DNA of 64,000 nt from Zychaea mexicana (GCF_025766255.1 NW_026516805.1:1-64000); one strand, 5' to 3'. Numbered from the stretch's first letter, positions 39,512-51,694 are shown. A program made the numbers and translations. The notes: generated by a model not told the origin, from the sequence alone.

Positions 39512-41068
39512 GATGATCAAAGAGGTGTATTATAAGGAAAGGATAGGTATGTCTATATTACGATAAATGAATGACTGGTTAGAAAGAGTTATAGAGGAGA
39601 GGAGAGGAAGGAGGAGGAGAGGAGAAAGAGAAAAAGAAGAAAAGAAAAAGGGAAGAGGTGTGTGTCGATGATAAAGATCGTCTGTCTAGAACTACTTCCA
39701 AAAACACAATGATGGGATGGCGGAGTGTATACATTAGCAGTGGAACGGAAAAAAAACAATAAGCAGAATGCTGTAGTAAATATAGTAACACACACAAAAC
39801 ACGCTCATGTGTACACACACGTATGATACACACAGACAAGGAGGACAATGGTTGGCAATGGCCAAACGCTGCGCATTTGACAGGTCTTACTTGTAGCTTC
39901 TCTGATTTAGGTTTAGCGTCTAAAAAATAACACATGAACATCATTTAGTCCTTTTCTTCTGGGTTTCTTTTCCGTTTAATTGACATTGTTGATTTAAGCC
40001 TCCGTTTGTTGTTCAGACAAAAGGCGTCTTGAATAAGAAAGCCTACTTGTCAGAAAACTTTCGCTTATCGTTTTACCAGGTCAAAGTCGATCTTTTCTAA
40101 TACTGTAACTAATATTTGTGATACCTGTTTAGATGCCGACATGCAACTTCTTATCGCATCACGATTGATAACTTTTACACGCTTTGTATTGTATAGACGC
40201 AATTCGTTGCTTACAGCTAAGATACACCACCATCCTGATGAGTTTCGTCAACGGATATTTTTTGTGTACTGTGGCCAGATAATTACTTACGTAACGCTGG
40301 GAATTGCTGCAGTAACAACAGAAACAGGTACAAGTGGCTACCCTAAATTACGACTCATATCTCGCTATCTTTACTGCTGCAGAATAAACTTTTTTTTGGG
40401 CATTCTAATCCCTGCTCCGAGTAACATTAATAGATATCATCTTATTTCTACCAAAATTCCCTAGTATTGATCATAATATGATGCATTCCTCTGAGCTACC
40501 TCTAGATCGACAAGCCGTTTCGTGAATTTAGCAGTGAAAAATGAATAGCGATATATACTTTCCTCCGCCCATTCACACAAGATTTTTATTCGCCTGTGGT
40601 ACCTGTGTACGAGAGACTTTCGTTTCTAGGCACCGCTCTTGATGTAAAATAACCTCCAGTATGATCACTGACCGACAAAGAGGGCGCAAGGTAATAAAGA
40701 CAAGAGGGATGTCGACGGTGTACACTGTATATGTTTTATAGAAAAATCAGCCATTGGATTACAGTCCAACGTAAGGTACAGATGTACCAAGCTTGGACTG
40801 GCAACATGTCATCAGACATGCTAATAATACACTATTTGTTGCACATACATATATATATACAGGGTTTCCAAAAAGTGGTCCTAGTCATACCCAGCCGCCG
40901 ACTTGGATAGTCGGATTTTTACTTGCGGTATTATCGAGGAACAGCTCGACAAGTAACCGCAACCGCAACCGCAAGTGCGGGGTCTACATTATACACCTGT
41001 GCACGCTTGCCATTTGTGGCAGTTGCCGTCAGTAGTTTATTATCCCTCTCCTCTTATCAAACAATAAA
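39512..41068. other. Spacer with GA-rich leader and a small inverted repeat
   Basis: A GA-rich tract (39584-39660) precedes the 100-aa gene on the minus strand. A splice-like stretch near 39890-39925 might mark a 5' UTR intron. ORFs at 40141-40464 and elsewhere lack support. The last 210 bp lead into the KDZ transposase ATG. Confidence 0.35.
40762..40800. repeat. 39-nt near-palindrome (nested inverted repeats)
   Basis: CAGTCCAA at 40762-40769 pairs with TTGGACTG at 40793-40800, and inside it GGTAC pairs with GTACC around an AGAT loop. It lies just upstream of the KDZ remnant; no function is assigned. Confidence 0.6.
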
Positions 41069-44000
41069 ATGCCTGAACTCGGTGAAAAACGCAAAAGAAC
41101 TTTTGGAGTAGTCCACAAGTATGGGACGAAAAAGCTTACGCACACGACCTCTTTGATCGGACGTAATGCTTCGAATTCGCGAGCTCAGATTACACCCTCT
41201 GACACCAACGAAAATGAATGGGCCAATGTCGTTGAAAGTCCTTTCGTCATGCGTGAAAGGAAGAGAACCGACGAACGTGCCAAGGAATGGGCCGAGCTCT
41301 TACCTTTTCTCACTGAGGCGTATATCCAAGGCTATGGTGTCCAGGTCCCAGTACCTCAGTCACTAAAGGCCACCGACGACGTTTTCTTGACGTGCGCGTG
41401 CAAAGAGAAGAAGTCGACCTACGTCACGACTGTCTATAAGTGTGGTATGAATAGAAGCAGTTCCTCAACTTTACGAATAAGAAAAGGAAAAACAGTTAGA
41501 TAGTAGACCATCAATTGATCAACATATGTGTTAGGGATTCGCCCTGACAAGATCACTTACTGCAAGATTTGCCCCGAACATTCGTTGCCAGTAGTCACGA
41601 TGCGTCGTCATCTCTTTCCTTTGACACCATCCGATCCGCAGCACGCCATTCACATTGAACAAATGCGCAGTTTCCATAACATGCATTACATTTGCCGTGT
41701 CTCGATCCATGCAATCGCTGAATGGGCTCGAGCAGAGTATCACTTCAAGGTATGATTAGTTTAATAGATGGAAAGATAAGTAAATAGGATGAACTTAATG
41801 TGATTACACACTTTCTATTAGCTTCCGATACCTGCATCGTTCAAGCAACGACTGACGGAAGCTCTCCCAATTTATGGGAGATTAATGCTCAATCTGGAGA
41901 AGAAGCATCGAGATCTGTGTGACCTGGATGACGCATGTCCCGCATGCAGATATGCGGTATGTTTCTAATTTATGTGCTGTGAAACAATTTTCTATATTAA
42001 GGAGTTAAACATGTCGAGCGTTTGTTTTAGTCTGGTCCCAAGATCATAGCTGGAGATGGAGACCAGTCGCTACGTCGGTTTGCTAAGACAAAGGATCCGA
42101 AGGAAGTCGCCTTTGAAGGCCAAGAGGAAGTCGATCGCTCGTGGGTCAATCCGGAGCAAGTAATTCAATATGAAAGCTCGGTATGAATATTTAGGACATA
42201 CATGGAGCGTGCATTTATATTGAATAACCTTAATTCCCAGGCAACTGACGGATGTGAGACTTGGCAAGCTCTCAACTCAAAGAAGAGAGTAAAAACAAGC
42301 CATCTGGACCAGACAGGAGCATTCGCGTGTACGTGTGGTCATGGTCATCCAGTGGCCATCATCGATATGAATACGCCAGGCGAACAGTGAGTTTCTCGAA
42401 GTATACATTTAATGTATCAGGTCTTACTTTAACCGATGTCAAATGATACTAGATATACGTACATGCTTAGCTGTCTACAGAAGGTGATCGACTTACCCCT
42501 TTACGGATCAAACATCCGCATCATGTACGATGTCGGTTGCAAGCTTCGTCCTGCTCTGCAGGTAATCTTCGATTCTTAAATACCATACACTGCAAACCTA
42601 TCAGCGGTTACATATCTCTCTTTTTTTATTTCTTATTACCAGAGAACCGATCGTCTACACAGCATTAAGGATGTTGACATTGCTGTCGGCATCTTTCATG
42701 TAACTGGGCATAATCCCGAATGCCAAATCCATTTTCACCCTCGTTTGAGGATCGGCTTTGGGCTGCAAGATGGTGAACATTTAGAGAGACTTTGGTCATT
42801 CCTCAACGGATTTGTGTCTATGACACGACATATGTCGTCTCTCAACAGACGACTCAAGCTGACGATTGCTCTGAACTTTTACGCCCAACAAAAAGATGAC
42901 AATCTAGGTATATCAATCGCACCAACATGTCAAATTGCAGCAAATCCACTGAACGTTTGCTCTTGTAGGCCAATACATCCGCCGCAGATACGTACGCACA
43001 CTCAAGCTTGAAGAAGATGCGCTGAAAGCTCTAAGACAGTCGGCGTTATGTCAATGATGAAGAAGCGATGAAAGAGATGGAAGAGAAATGGATAGACACG
43101 TCGCCGAGTCCAAAAAAGAAACGTCGAAAAAGATGGCAGCAGCAGATTTGCTCAAACATGCAGAGCTATAGAGAATTTGCGTGTTGCTATTGCTATCTAT
43201 GATATTATTAATCAAGCTTTCAAACACCAAGGCAATGGTAACATCTTTGATCAGCTCGATCGAGTAAAGACAAACTCATCTGAGATATTGTCTTTGTAGG
43301 CCACAACCAGACGCAGAATCTCGCAGGCCAAAGACAAGCAGCGCGAAATCAAATTGAAAAGCGCCTCATAACATACAACACGAAGATCAATGCCGGACCT
43401 GTTTTTGGTACGTGTTATATCTTCGCATCATACAGCATGACCGACTTTAACAAATGACTAACGCTATATGCAGGCTTCGAAGATTATGGTAACGATATCA
43501 ATGCAGTACTTCGAAAAGACAGTCATTTACGTTTTCGCATGAACATCATTTGCACCGTTGAGGATAACGCACCATACGACGCTTTCCATGGTTTGCAAAG
43601 AGCAAACGAAGAACTTGCTTTTTTGAAGGTATGGAAATTTTGCTTGACTTAATTTGCCGGTAATGTTAATGCACAGATTTATGGACCGCTATTAGGACGA
43701 AGCCGCTTCTGTGTTAAAGTATGGACAAGCTGCTATTGATAAGCTCGAAATGGCTATCAACGCAGCCGTAACTGTGCCATACAATTTGGAAGCGTGTTAT
43801 GGCCAGATCGGTTTGATCCAAATGTGGAAACGCAAGTTGGAGCGTGCCAAGTCTTGGCAAAGAGAACAAGCGAAACAATTGGCCGTAATTCTTGATTCTA
43901 CCGAGGCTAACCCAGGATCCTTGTCGCTGCTTCGTAATGCTGCTGGTACGGAAGAAGAAGACTTGGAAGAAGAAGAAGAGGAGACAAATTGGAGGTGCTA

Positions 44001-44168
44001 GACCCTACAAAGATAGCCGATGAAGTTGAAGACGAGGAATGGGAAGTTGATCCAACTCTATTTGGAGACGGAATTCCGGTTGAGATGCACCAACCTCGTC
44101 CGCTCAGTAAACACAACTCGCAACCTTTTTTCTATTTGCTTACGATAAACAAGAATATGGATATGTAA
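41069..44168 (+). pseudogene. KDZ (Kyakuja-Dileera-Zisupton) transposase, multi-exon, decayed
   Basis: Exons can be followed from ATG 41069 through short introns (starting near 41445, 41752, 41957, 42181, 42387, 42560 and 42907). Family landmarks in order: TCACKEKKSTYVTTVYKCG, YCKICPEHSLPVVTMRRHLF, CPACRYA, AGDGDQSLRRF (first catalytic Asp), TSHLDQTGAFACTCGHGHP, IRIMYDVGCKL (second Asp), FHPRLRIGFGLQDGEHLERL (catalytic Glu). This is the Cys-rich RNase H-like transposase of KDZ elements. Decay: after about 43040 the frame shifts (+1 type) at the ALRQ...RRYVNDEEAMKEMEEKW transition, again near 43150, and once more near 43980 before KLEVLDPTKIADEVEDEEW. No matching terminal inverted repeats were found by eye, so the element limits are open. 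Confidence 0.85.
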
Positions 44169-44521
44169 CAATGGTGCTATGATTAAGCTCAAGTGCTATG
44201 TATGCTAACAAGCATTATATTTAGTTGGTTTTCTTCACAATCAAACTCATCGGGGATCGCATCTAACAATCGGCCATATTTGTGACAACGGATGTAAAGT
44301 CTAACTTAGCTAACGGTTACTATATGATATACAAGAGGGAATCTGAATCCTTAGGTTAGCCAGCTCTTTTTACCAGAATCTATATGCTCGGTGATCAACC
44401 GATGAAGGGAAAAGCTAAGTCAGTTTCTTATATGCATCACCTTTTTTACTTGATAAATAAATGTGAACAATGTGTTTACTACTTCGGTTATGCTTTCTTC
44501 AATGCTGATTATTGTAAGGGA

Positions 44522-45817
44522 TTAAGCTATTAAAATCAATGCTGCCTTTTGATATGTGAAAAGCCTTGATGGAAGGATTTGTATCATGATGTAACTTAAT
44601 AATTTGCCGAGTAGATCATCAAACAAGTATTGTCTATGTGAGCATGAGCAAACATCATTATTAAAATCTTCGTACTCTACTCCATGTTGATCATCTTCAC
44701 TAACACTACTACGGCCGCTTCCACCTTCAGAGCTGCTATGAGCTGCTTCCTCGCCTACATATTCTTCTTCGTATCGACGTCCTCTGAGTTTTTTAATACC
44801 GGTGGACTCAATGCGCAACAGCACTGGTTCCAAATCGTTTTCGAGAAGGAACCTCCATTCGTCGGGTCTTGGGACGTTTTTCTTAAAGAGGCCCCTCTCT
44901 TCATCTTCATCGTCGGTGATCGTCCCCAGATCGATAATGCTCTCGTCGCTATGGCTTGAGCGCAACAGAAAAGGGTTTCCAACCCAACGGAAAGCTCTAA
45001 ATTTAGGCCCATGGTCAGCAAGAAATCGAGGGCAAGTTGCTTTCAAAGCGTCTCTGACAGCAGCATCGACATCCATGATCTCGGACACAGAGAGCTGATC
45101 GTATTCCTTCTCTGCTTCTTGCATAAAAATGTTGTCGAAAAATTGGTTCTTTGTCGAATCCAAAACAGTGCGACCTTCTGCTGCGCACAAAGAGTAGACG
45201 CAATATTTCCAGGAGGATCCGATCTTGCTTTGACACTCTTGAATTGTACAATGGAATTCAATTCGCTCAATAGCAACTTCAACAGCATCGAGTAGCTCTA
45301 AATAAGCTCGTTGCCGTTGGAATTCACCCATCACCAGCAGCTCCATGAACATTTTTGAAGCAGCGGCATCTCGTCGTTGTATCGTCTTTCTGGCCTTGTC
45401 AGTGGGAGCATACTTCTTTGAGTTCTCCCATTTTGTGTGCCTTTGCCTCTTTGCTGACACTGTTGATGGCGGACCTGGACGCTTTTTTTCAAGCTTCATT
45501 CCATGGCACTTTGTCATGTGCTTTCTGAAGGCGTCTTCAGTAGCATAGTGCTTGGAGTGCTTGATGCAATAATTTTGCAAAGGAAACTTGGTGGGACGAG
45601 TTTTGTCGGAGTACCATGTCAAAGTTGGCGTTCCAGGGGTCATGGACGCGCGACGTGGTCTACCCTGCTGGGGTGGCGGAGGAAGGGTTGGAGTAATGAA
45701 GCTGGTGTCGTTAAAGGAGTAATTTTCGCTGCGTCATGGTTAGTTTGCTAATACTATGAAAAATGTGATATAACTACGGTGCCGTTTTCTAGAAACATAC
45801 GCAGAAGACTCGGGCAT
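44522..45817 (-). CDS. Hypothetical protein with possible zinc finger, convergent to the KDZ remnant
   Basis: Exon 1 is only 17 nt (45817-45801, MPESS...) and exon 2 runs 45728-44522; the intron GTATGT...ACGCAG has matching phases, total 1224 nt, 407 aa. A Cys/His cluster at about residues 45-75 (YCIKHSKHYATEDAFRKHMT followed by KCHG) could be a C2H2-like finger. Then come basic segments (KKRPGPPSTVSAKRQRHTKW), a mixed helical region, and an acidic Ser-rich tail. No catalytic motif recognised. The frame is fully intact, unlike the neighbouring KDZ transposase, and the genes converge with about 350 bp between. It may be a passenger or accessory gene of the transposon or an independent DNA-binding protein. 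Confidence 0.55.
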
Positions 45818-46125
45818 GGTTTATTTTTAGCAAAACGATTTTACAGGTGAAAAAGGGTAAGGGACATACACTACAAAAAAAAAGGCTTTTTTTGTTGCTA
45901 CTCTTGAGCCATCTCCGAATGAACCTACACGATGATCATAGCCTTTTATAGCTGGTAAAGAACCTGATTAGCACCCAGTTAAAATACAGTATCCATTGCG
46001 GTAAGTGGCGAAAGGGCGAAGTGGTTTTCGATATACCCACCGTTGTCAGCATCATATTATGCAACTAATCTGCCAGGCTAATTACTGTAAAGACGAAGAT
46101 GCATGTGGCTGTTGGACAGCCTAGG

Positions 46126-46273
46126 TCCCACAACCACAGTAGAACAATTCGTCTGGGTTGCGCATCTGTGACGAACCCGTTTGGCTGAGTTGCGCATCTG
46201 TGACAGACCCGTCTGGCTGGGTTACGCAACTCTGACTGAACCATCCGTGTGGGTTGCAGATCCGTCTGTCTAC
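46126..46273 (-). repeat. Left arm of a foldback element: about four 32-bp units in inverted orientation
   Basis: Reverse-complemented, this stretch consists of about four diverged units of 32 bp sharing GCCAGACGGGTCTGTCACAG and GATGCGCAAC. A 39-bp segment (46185-46223) is an exact inverted match to 46977-47015 in the right arm. Confidence 0.85.
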
Positions 46274-46918
46274 ATCGCGTGCATCCATTGTGCAAACTAA
46301 TTAATATTATGGCTACTATCTATTTCTCTCTTCCACATAGTTGAATGAGCATAATGCATTATTTTTATTTTTATTTATCAAACATAATAGATAATAACGT
46401 AATAATAGGTTTTGTACGATAATACAAGGCACTATATTTCATATCTCACGAGGAAGTAAAGAGTCAGCGTTAAAAGTAATCTGCAAAGCAACTTTCAAAA
46501 TTTTAGTTCGTACCCTTGTTTGTTGACTTGAATGATCAATGAAGCTTGAAATGAGAAGGTTAAGTTGCCCGACACTCTTCTCAAGATTTAAGTAAATGCA
46601 TCTGTATAGCTTTTTCCAACTGCAAATAAATATATACAGCTTTAAAAATATATCTAAAGAATATATGAATAACAATACTTTCTCTACAGTAAAGCCGTTC
46701 CCGTTCATTGCATACTCAGTATTATCAAGCTATAATTGCTAAACATTTTTCTTATTAGATAGCTTATTCAAGTACTGCTAAAAATACGACCATCTCTTCT
46801 TCTTTATAAGTATTCACCAGACCCAGACAAAGATAAACAATGTAAGTGATCATTTCTGATTGTATCATTGATGGAGTTATCTATTATATTCAACGTAAGC
46901 CAGGTGCCTAGCAACCAA
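46274..46918. other. AT-rich loop of the foldback element
   Basis: 645 bp with only short frames; the minus ORF 46439-46708 has no motifs. No transposase gene is inside, so the whole would be non-autonomous if it is an element. Confidence 0.5.
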
Positions 46919-47071
46919 GCCAGATGGGTCTGTTATGGATGCACAAACCAGGCGGATGGTTCTGCTGTGGTTGCGCAACCCAGCCAGACGGGTCTGTCAC
47001 AGATGCGCAACTCAGACGGATGGTTCTGCTGTAGTTGCATAACGCAAACAGATGGATCTGTTATAGTTGCA
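46919..47071 (+). repeat. Right arm of the foldback element: five 32-bp tandem units
   Basis: Five consecutive units with period 32 bp, alternating two subtypes: one with CAGA(T/C)GGGTCTGT and one with CGGATGGTTCTGCTG. The arm is the mirror of 46126-46273; the loop between the arms is about 645 bp and AT-rich. Because 32 is not a multiple of 3, the array is not a protein repeat. Confidence 0.85.
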
Positions 47072-49251
47072 TTTAGATAAACGAGTCAGACACATTGATG
47101 CAGCTGTGTATGAGTAAATGCAACAACTTGTTTCTAGGGCTCTAAATTTGACCAATGTATCGCGTTAAGGCAGAAACGGTTGGTCAAGGTGCTGGTTTTA
47201 TTCCTGACAGGTATTGCTAAACGGGTGTGGGGCTGGGCCCATTCCCAATATGATAGTATATAATAATATTTATTGATAGTAAAGACGATAGTGTATACTG
47301 TACAGTGACTGATCTTCTCAAATGGCCTATATAGGCAATTAAAGCATTGGCAAGTTCTATGTTTTCTTCACGTTAAAAAAATGAAGAAACTGTGTGTATC
47401 TCGGTTGTGAAATAATCTTATCGGTACAGAATGAGATACACAGTTTAAAACGGTCGAACCGTTGGGTCACAGTTCAGGATACAGATCTCTTCTGGAAAGG
47501 TGTTATCTGTCGCTACTTCGCAACTGTGGGCCAAAGATACTGGCATTAACGGGTCGAGCGCCCAGTTATCCAACTGAACTATTTAAGGTGATTAAAGCAT
47601 TAATGCCCATAATTTTGATCAGTATTGTTTATTCGATTTCGTTTAACATGAGTACAGGAGTTTTACGAGTTTAGCGTCGTCTTTTATTTTACACAGTTCT
47701 CGTTCTTTTGGGAGTGATCTCACGTACAGACAATACAGGCAACAGCTGCTCTTTTTACTTCCAAGTGCCAGGTAAGGTCCATATAAGAAAGACCATCGTT
47801 TTTCCATCAGCTTGGTTGTGCTCTAACTTTTTTCTCTTCAGTAGAGAAAATGGAACGAACTGTTGCTGTAACATTTCTTGTACAGAAATGGGAGGCACCA
47901 GTTGGTCTTTCATAAAAGGCAAATTATAAAGGATCTATAATTAGCACTATATAGTTCGGAAACTGGCCAGTACTGTTAGATTCATCTTCGAACATGGAAG
48001 TTGTGTTACTTAAAGCTTGATATAGCTATATATAGATCACAAATCCCGATAACGAGGAAGGAAGATATTAGTAAAAGTGGATAAAACTGATGGATCTGCT
48101 TAATTATAAGTTAAAATAGAAAGGATAAGTGTGGGAATCAACAACTAGGAATTATTACTTGTGAAAATCATAGAAGATAAACCTTTCGTTAAGATAAAAA
48201 GGTAACGTTAAATGAAAAAGATACTAAAGAACTAAACTGTTTACCTATTTATAAAGTACATACAGTAATACAGTACATAGTGACTATAATCTTACGAGGA
48301 AAACCCAAACTGATTGCATCTTGCTAATTATTGTTGCAGCAGTGTGTGTCAATCAGATTATAGCAGTGCTTGTGCATGGAGCAGCGTTTGCTCGTAAAGC
48401 AGTTCACAAATCTTTAAGTAAAGATCGGAATCTATTACAATGATTATCGTAAACAGTTTGAGCTTACCTCAATAGATGACAATAGGAGATAGTTCATTTG
48501 TATTGTATGATAAACAAATAATTGAGTTATTCGATAGTGGGGGCAGCAGCATGATGTGGTAAGTTATAGTGTGACGTTTGAGTGTGAGAGCAAAGTATGT
48601 ATGTACTTTATAAATCAAGCGTACGAACTTTCTACATAAATCGTTGACTCTATGTACCGTCAGCATAGACAGCTAGTAATAATCTTTTGCTTCTAGGCGC
48701 AACCAGCGAAAATACTTAAATCTTCTATAGAGCGCCTTGAGCTCGTCTTTACGAAGTTGCTGTTTTGCCTATTATGCATGTACAGCTTAAACCCTAAAGC
48801 AATATACAGCCGCCCAAAATAAACAAAGAAATACAGGAGCAACAAGAGCAAGGTGAGACAGTCGTAGTTAATATGTCGCACAGGAATGAAGCCGCTTTAA
48901 ATCCCATAGGACAAGCAGAAATATATCGATGTCTTATAACAATGAGAGATTTGAGGTGTACCATAACCATAGATAGCTATGATACCCCGGTCTCTTTGCT
49001 CGTTTTACTTATCATATAGTAATATAAACCCACAAAATAGATAGGACGTATATAGCCTCAGATATCCTTTATGAAGAAGATGCAAGTACAATTGTGGTAT
49101 TAAAGTATGTCACTCGAGACATATACAAACTAAAAATAATAACTCATATTCCACTAGATAAGTTTTTCGCTAGCTGCTATTATATCATTGCTTACCGCTT
49201 AATTATATATTTTAACCTACCAGAGAAACGCCATACATTGGAGTCTAAGTA
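47072..49251. other. AT-rich gene-poor stretch
   Basis: No ORF over 75 codons has any recognisable feature. One inverted repeat lies at 47385-47445. Confidence 0.4.
47385..47445. repeat. Inverted repeat with about 13-bp arms
   Basis: GAAACTGTGTGTATCTC at the left and GAGATACACAGTTT at the right can pair (one arm has an extra GT) around a loop of about 30 nt. Could be a tiny foldback or a terminator-like hairpin. Confidence 0.55.
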
Positions 49252-51374
49252 TTACCGTGATACCATACTCTCACAAAAACCTTCATGGCGTCTACGTAAA
49301 ACCAATAGACAAAGCAACCTATTGATCCGGATTGTCAGTCGTAAATATGTAGTATATATATTAAGCGATCTTAAAAGGATTTTCCTTATTCCTGCTGCTG
49401 CTGTTGTTGCTGTCTTGGTGCTAGCACGAATCGAATGTTGTTCAAACATCCGCAAGCTCAAATTTCGCATGTCGGACAAACGAGAAGGATGATCGCGCGG
49501 AATATCCGGCCATCCTTCCATGACAATATCCTCATACATCCGTTCATCCTTCCAGGGCATATGGGCATTGTCATCGATATGAACGCCGTAAAATTGCTGT
49601 ACGGCTTGCCCTAAGGTTTTACAAGATAATAGATACATTATTAAATGTCTCTGTATTGTTTATACGATAAAACTTACTATATGACCAAAATGGTATCCCG
49701 CATATCTTCTCGTTACGATGCTGATTTTTTTTGGAGATAGATCTATCAGCAGCTGCAACAAGAGATGGCGCAGGCACACTGTGATTCGTGGCAGTGGTGG
49801 TGGTGGTAGACGGAATAATAGTGGTAGTGGCAGTAGTAGTCGAAGAAGAACTTGGTGTAGCGAAAGATGGAACAGAGGCAACATTCGTATCAACGGCATT
49901 GTGTGCTATTTGCGCTGATAAGCTAAAGCATAAGTACTGAATTGTGGCGGTTTAAGTCATACAGTTTTCCAAGTACCTCGGTTATAAGTGATCATTTCAT
50001 GTTGGAAATCGTCAATGAACGACCGGCTGCTAAGTTCGACTTCACCATGCTACATCAGCTTATAGAAATGGCCTCCGCCAACTACAGTGAACCCCCGCTT
50101 TTTGCACCCCCGTTTATTGCAGATCCCCACTTATTGCAACTTTTTTGAGCAGATTCCCGCTCAACACTTAGTAAAATTGCAAATTCCTCAGTTTTTGCAG
50201 ATTGCAACTTGGAAATCGGGACCTGCAATTTCCCGCTTCAGCCTTATATATTGTATATTAATCTCAAACTTCAGAGACAGTGAGACTCGAACCAGTAGCA
50301 AAAGAGATACACTATTGTATTCTATATTTAAGAGCTTTTAAACTAAATAAGGAAAGATGTGATTGCCAGCTTATCGATCCCACTTGTGTAACATAATCAC
50401 ATTTGCAGTTCTCGGATTTTGCAACTTTTTTGACGGTATTCCGCTGTTGCAAAAAGTTTCACTGTAAAGGTTTCAATTAGATGGTTTCCTTCACATATCA
50501 TTAAGAAGTTGTATTACCAGAGCCATAGCCATCCCTATAAGGCTTGATGACGCCGTCCGTTTTGCTTGGTGCAAGAAAGCAAATGCTTTCTACACCACAT
50601 TCATCCCTCAGCATGGTGAGATTTTCTCAAGAGCAGGTATGAGTCGATGGTACCTGTCTCGCATGGTCTTCTGTGTACCAATCATCTCCCCATTCAACTT
50701 TGTGCCTTGTCTTCATACGGTTTCCTGGCACCTTCATCCATCTCCCTCCAAATTGCCCCTCTGCGCGCCTGGATGTTTCCGATTGATCTTTTGTTGATTT
50801 TCAATTCTGCTTTTTCTAAAACATAGTTTCACGTCATAAAAGGGTGTTCAGCGTTCTTGGTTGTACATAAGAGATAGAAGATAATAAACTAACCATCAGA
50901 ATCAAAAGGGCGTTTCTGAAAGATGTTGAAGCCAGAAAACCGCCAGTATTTTTGCGAATGAATGGTGGTTTCAAGTGCTTCAGAGCGTCTACAGGCGCGT
51001 TGTACCTATCGGCAATACGAGCAAGGCGTTCCTGATACTCCTTCTCCATTGCCTTGTTCAAAGCGCGGACTTCACCCATCATCGTAGCTTCTCTGTTACC
51101 GTCGGTGGCATCAGTAGTAAGTGTAACGGCCGCAGAAATATATCACTGGGGCAAGGGGTGTCCATCAAATGAAATGCCTTCAAACGATCATTTCGTTCAA
51201 AAGCGCGTTCAGTTGAACAGCCACCTCATCATGTTCGCAAATGATTGACTGAATGTTCTTGTCTTCTGCAATCAACTTTGCTTCCTCGTCACTTCTCGCT
51301 CCTTCTTCTTGCATAAGTGCTTCTGTAGCTTTCTCATATTTTACAATAAGTGTTTGTTCGTTGTGATGTAGCAT
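49252..51374 (-). other. Possible multi-exon gene of unknown function, interrupted by a MITE
   Basis: Minus-strand coding-like pieces in order: 51374-51180 (MLHHNEQTLIVKYEKATEAL, charged, coiled-coil-like), 51082-50890 (GEVRALNKAMEKEYQERLAR, then PPFIRKNTGGFLASTSFRN), 49925-49670 (Thr/Ser/Ala-rich, then EKICGIPFWSY) and 49604-49252 (QAVQQFYGVHIDDNAHMPWK, then GWPDIPRDHPSRLSDMRNLS). The last two join in frame (GTAAGT donor, CCTTAG acceptor), as if one protein. The junctions of the first two and the passage across 50000-50830 are not resolved. A 380-bp MITE sits inside this span. I do not recognise the family. Confidence 0.35.
50085..50464. mobile_element. Tc1/mariner/pogo-like MITE, 380 bp
   Basis: Ends CAGTGAACCCCCGCTTTTTGCA (left) and, on the other strand, CAGTGAAACTTTTTGCAACAGC (right) form imperfect terminal inverted repeats. 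TA lies on both sides (50083-50084 and 50465-50466), the target duplication of this superfamily. The interior repeats the TTGCAACTTTTTTGA word and has no coding capacity, so it is non-autonomous. Confidence 0.75.
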
Positions 51375-51557
51375 GGTTATTTTGATGTGGGATGAGACTA
51401 TGATTGGGAAATATGAGTAATGATTCCTTGTTTATTTAAAACCCGAAGGCTTGCGGTTACTTTGCGGTTTCAATCACGACCTGAAGGTCGGCAACTGCAG
51501 CACGTAATTTTCGACTGTTGAGGTCGGGCGGGGGTGGTATTCTTAGCTGAAAAGTAA

Positions 51558-51694
51558 TGTCGCAGCCAGTAGAAATCAATGTCGCAAACCAATAAAAATC
51601 AATGTCGCTTGGCAGCAAAATTTATGTCACATGTTTCAAAATCAAAGTCGTTTGCTTAGAAATCAAATGTCGCATTTTTTGATACTGATGTCGC
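51558..51694. repeat. Array of seven TGTCGC-type motifs at 21-23 bp spacing
   Basis: TGTCGC or a close variant starts at 51558, 51580, 51603, 51625, 51646, 51668 and 51689, usually preceded by A-rich ATCAA. The spacing is about two helical turns, so the motifs would face the same side of the DNA. This fits a binding array such as the subterminal region of a DNA transposon, but no partner array or terminus was found. Confidence 0.6.

Noticed and set aside
40857..40885. Mariner-like terminal sequence (TACAGGGTTTCCAAAAAGTGG)
   Set aside because: It looks like a mariner end, but no inverted partner was found within the window, so no element could be delimited.
46919..47071. CRISPR-like array (32-bp repeats)
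   Set aside because: Units are contiguous without spacers, diverged, and mirrored in a second arm; the genome is eukaryotic.
50262..50345. Possible tRNA on the minus strand (GGTTCGAGTC)
   Set aside because: The T-arm stem does not pair and no acceptor, D-arm or anticodon stem can be drawn; it lies within the MITE.
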